A program made the position numbers and the translations under genes. A stretch of DNA of 5,959 nucleotides, taken from assembly GCF_959025735.1 (NCBI RefSeq), contig NZ_CAUFJQ010000106.1:1-5959 (forward strand), read 5' to 3'. The DNA comes from an uncultured Streptococcus sp. Its GTDB lineage: Bacteria; Bacillota; Bacilli; Lactobacillales; Streptococcaceae. Under the pieces are notes generated by a model. It worked only from the letters and a program-made list of their open reading frames with translations. It searched no databases and had not been told where the DNA came from. Below, piece by piece: positions 5,044-5,959 of this stretch. Position 1 is the stretch's first letter; the number at the start of each line of letters is the position of its first letter.

Positions 5044-5721
5044 GTGGAAGAATATATAAACTTATACCACCAGAAATTATGGGAAATAGCTTTTGCGAAT
5101 GTACGAGATACTTTCGTCAATCAAAATACAATTTTCTGGGGACTATTAATTTATTTCAGTTATGTTATGTTTGATCTATTAGCTGGGAATAAAAAACGTG
5201 TCCTGATTGTTACTTGTATTCCTTTTGTCTTATTCTTTCTTAGTATGGGTGCGGAGTATCTATACAGTTATGATAAAATCATGAATCCGAAATCAGATTA
5301 TAACAATGAATGGAGTTTTGAAGGGTTAAAACGTGACACCGTTTTACCTATGATTGAGAATATTGATAAAATTCCCATAGCCAGTGTTGATGGAAAATTA
5401 AAAAGACAAGATATTATCCTATTTGCGGTATCTAATCCAACATATTATGATGCGTTGTTTGGAAAAGCATCCATGTTGCTATCAGGTCGACAGCAGGTTG
5501 GAAATGACTTTGTGATTGTTTTGGTTGGATATGAAGTGAAAGATGATAGTTGGCAATCTGTGGATATTCGTATTGCTCCAGATGCCGAAGAACAAGATTT
5601 TCAGAAGTTCTCTAAAGTACTTCATATAAAAAGAGGTGAAAAAGTAGGTACTTCTAGTATTGTTAGCGACCTTCAATTTCTATATTTAAAGAACTCGGAG
5701 GAAGAAAAGAATGGAGAATAG
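5044..5721 (+). CDS. Unknown two-helix membrane protein, 225 aa
   Basis: I do not recognise this protein. After a polar N-terminus of about 28 residues come two hydrophobic segments (about 30-47, FWGLLIYFSYVMFDLLAG, and 53-72, VLIVTCIPFVLFFLSMGAEY) joined by a short basic turn NKKR (49-52). The basic turn suggests a cytoplasmic loop with both ends outside. The remaining 150 residues form a soluble domain with mixed alpha/beta character: KRQDIILFAVSNPTYYDALFG (119-139), NDFVIVLVGYEVKDD (154-168) and a charged Glu/Lys tail. No catalytic motif is apparent. It has its own promoter and strong ribosome site and is closed by a terminator, so it is a single-gene unit. It is moderately AT-rich, between the orphan gene and the VTT gene in composition. 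Confidence 0.83.
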   Translation: MEEYINLYHQKLWEIAFANVRDTFVNQNTIFWGLLIYFSYVMFDLLAGNKKRVLIVTCIPFVLFFLSMGAEYLYSYDKIMNPKSDYNNEWSFEGLKRDTVLPMIENIDKIPIASVDGKLKRQDIILFAVSNPTYYDALFGKASMLLSGRQQVGNDFVIVLVGYEVKDDSWQSVDIRIAPDAEEQDFQKFSKVLHIKRGEKVGTSSIVSDLQFLYLKNSEEEKNGE

Positions 5722-5762
5722 TACGGCTTGTGAATGAAACTGCTCTCTACTCTAACCTCATT

Positions 5763-5787
5763 ACTTTCCATTTTGGAAAGTTTTTTT
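5763..5787 (+). terminator. Rho-independent terminator of the two-helix gene
   Basis: ACTTTCCA (5763-5770) pairs perfectly with TGGAAAGT (5774-5781) around a 3-base loop (7 bp with a 5-base loop if the last pair is open), followed by seven T residues (5781-5787). It lies 41 bases after the stop codon. The rest of the gap to yqeG holds only the yqeG promoter. Confidence 0.9.
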
Positions 5788-5877
5788 GTCTAAAAAAGTA
5801 ACGAAGACCTTCTCCATTTGTTTATGAGTAGATCTCTCCTCTGAGATCAAGTCATCCGTGCTAAAAAGCCTATTTTA

Positions 5878-5886
5878 TGCTATAAT
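5878..5886 (+). promoter_or_regulatory. Extended -10 promoter of yqeG
   Basis: TGC-TATAAT (TG at 5878-5879, TATAAT at 5881-5886) is a consensus extended -10, 29 bases before the GTG. The -35 position (5858-5863, GTGCTA) is a poor match. It probably drives a yqeG-headed operon running out of the window. Confidence 0.75.
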
Positions 5887-5915
5887 GGGGAGAATACGAA
5901 TGTTTGGAGAAAAAC

Positions 5916-5959
5916 GTGTCAATCGAAAATTACAAACCAGATTTTGCGGTGGAAGCAGC
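5916..5959 (+). CDS. yqeG: YqeG-family HAD IIIA-type phosphatase, N-terminus (partial)
   Basis: Only 14 full codons are present before the window ends. The GTG start has GGAGA (5906-5910) 5 bases upstream. The residues MSIENYKPDFAVEA match the opening of streptococcal YqeG, a small HAD-superfamily hydrolase whose catalytic DxD motif would follow about 20 residues later, outside the window. In Firmicutes yqeG commonly heads an operon with the ribosome-assembly GTPase gene yqeH and others, which fits a fresh promoter here. The call depends on a short stretch, but its sequence is distinctive. Confidence 0.8.
   Translation, partial: MSIENYKPDFAVEA

Noticed and set aside
4893..5120. 75-codon - strand frame across the divergent promoter region
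   Set aside because: It crosses two promoters and the start of the 5044 gene, with no ribosome site.
5482..5676. 64-codon - strand frame inside the two-helix gene
   Set aside because: It lies opposite the soluble domain of a gene with good start signals and has none of its own.
5831..5848. Six-base inverted repeat GATCTC...GAGATC before the yqeG promoter
   Set aside because: It is too short, has no T tract or clear position relative to the -35, and is likely by chance.
5900..5959. ATG at 5900 opening a frame to the end of the window
   Set aside because: It is out of frame with yqeG and encodes a nonsense-like basic peptide; the GTG at 5916 has the proper ribosome site and gives the known YqeG N-terminus.

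Overview
This window reads as chromosomal DNA of a Streptococcus-like low-GC Firmicute. It opens with the last 40 codons of a valyl-tRNA synthetase and closes with the first codons of a YqeG-type HAD phosphatase whose N-terminus (MSIENYKPDFAVEAA) matches the streptococcal form I know. All six intergenic regions that carry a promoter use an extended -10 (TGnTATAAT or TGnTATACT/TATAGT). The protein style, GTG starts, U-tract hairpin terminators and AGGAGG-type ribosome sites fit the same group. The species cannot be fixed from this sequence.

Layout: (1) valS 3' end and its terminator (1-156). (2) A very AT-rich gene of unknown function for a membrane-anchored 359-residue protein (194-1273), with its own promoter sitting on the edge of the valS terminator. 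(3) A restriction-modification pair on the + strand: a complete 5-methylcytosine DNA methyltransferase (1340-2560) and a 524-residue protein read here as its restriction endonuclease (2638-4212). They are separated by a hairpin that overlaps the promoter of the second gene. (4) A convergent gene on the - strand for a TVP38/TMEM64-family (VTT domain) membrane protein (4282-4896), ending in a strong 14-bp-stem terminator. (5) A divergent + strand gene for a two-helix membrane protein of unknown function (5044-5721). (6) A terminator, then the promoter and start of yqeG (5878-5959). No intergenic gap is longer than 300 bp. I see no RNA gene, CRISPR array, insertion sequence or integrase.

The accessory part is about 194-4212: an AT-rich orphan plus an R-M system placed between housekeeping valS and ordinary membrane-protein genes. 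The methyltransferase protects DNA and the second protein presumably cuts unmethylated incoming DNA. The most interesting reading is that the putative endonuclease joins an N-terminal PD-(D/E)XK-like nuclease region, with Gly where the acidic residue is expected, to a C-terminal domain resembling the B3-like DNA-binding module of the NgoFVII/NgoAVII enzymes. In that family the nuclease is instead of the phospholipase-D type. The methyltransferase recognition segment also recalls GCNGC/GCSGC-type enzymes, so both halves point to one target class. This rests on family memory and needs alignment to confirm.
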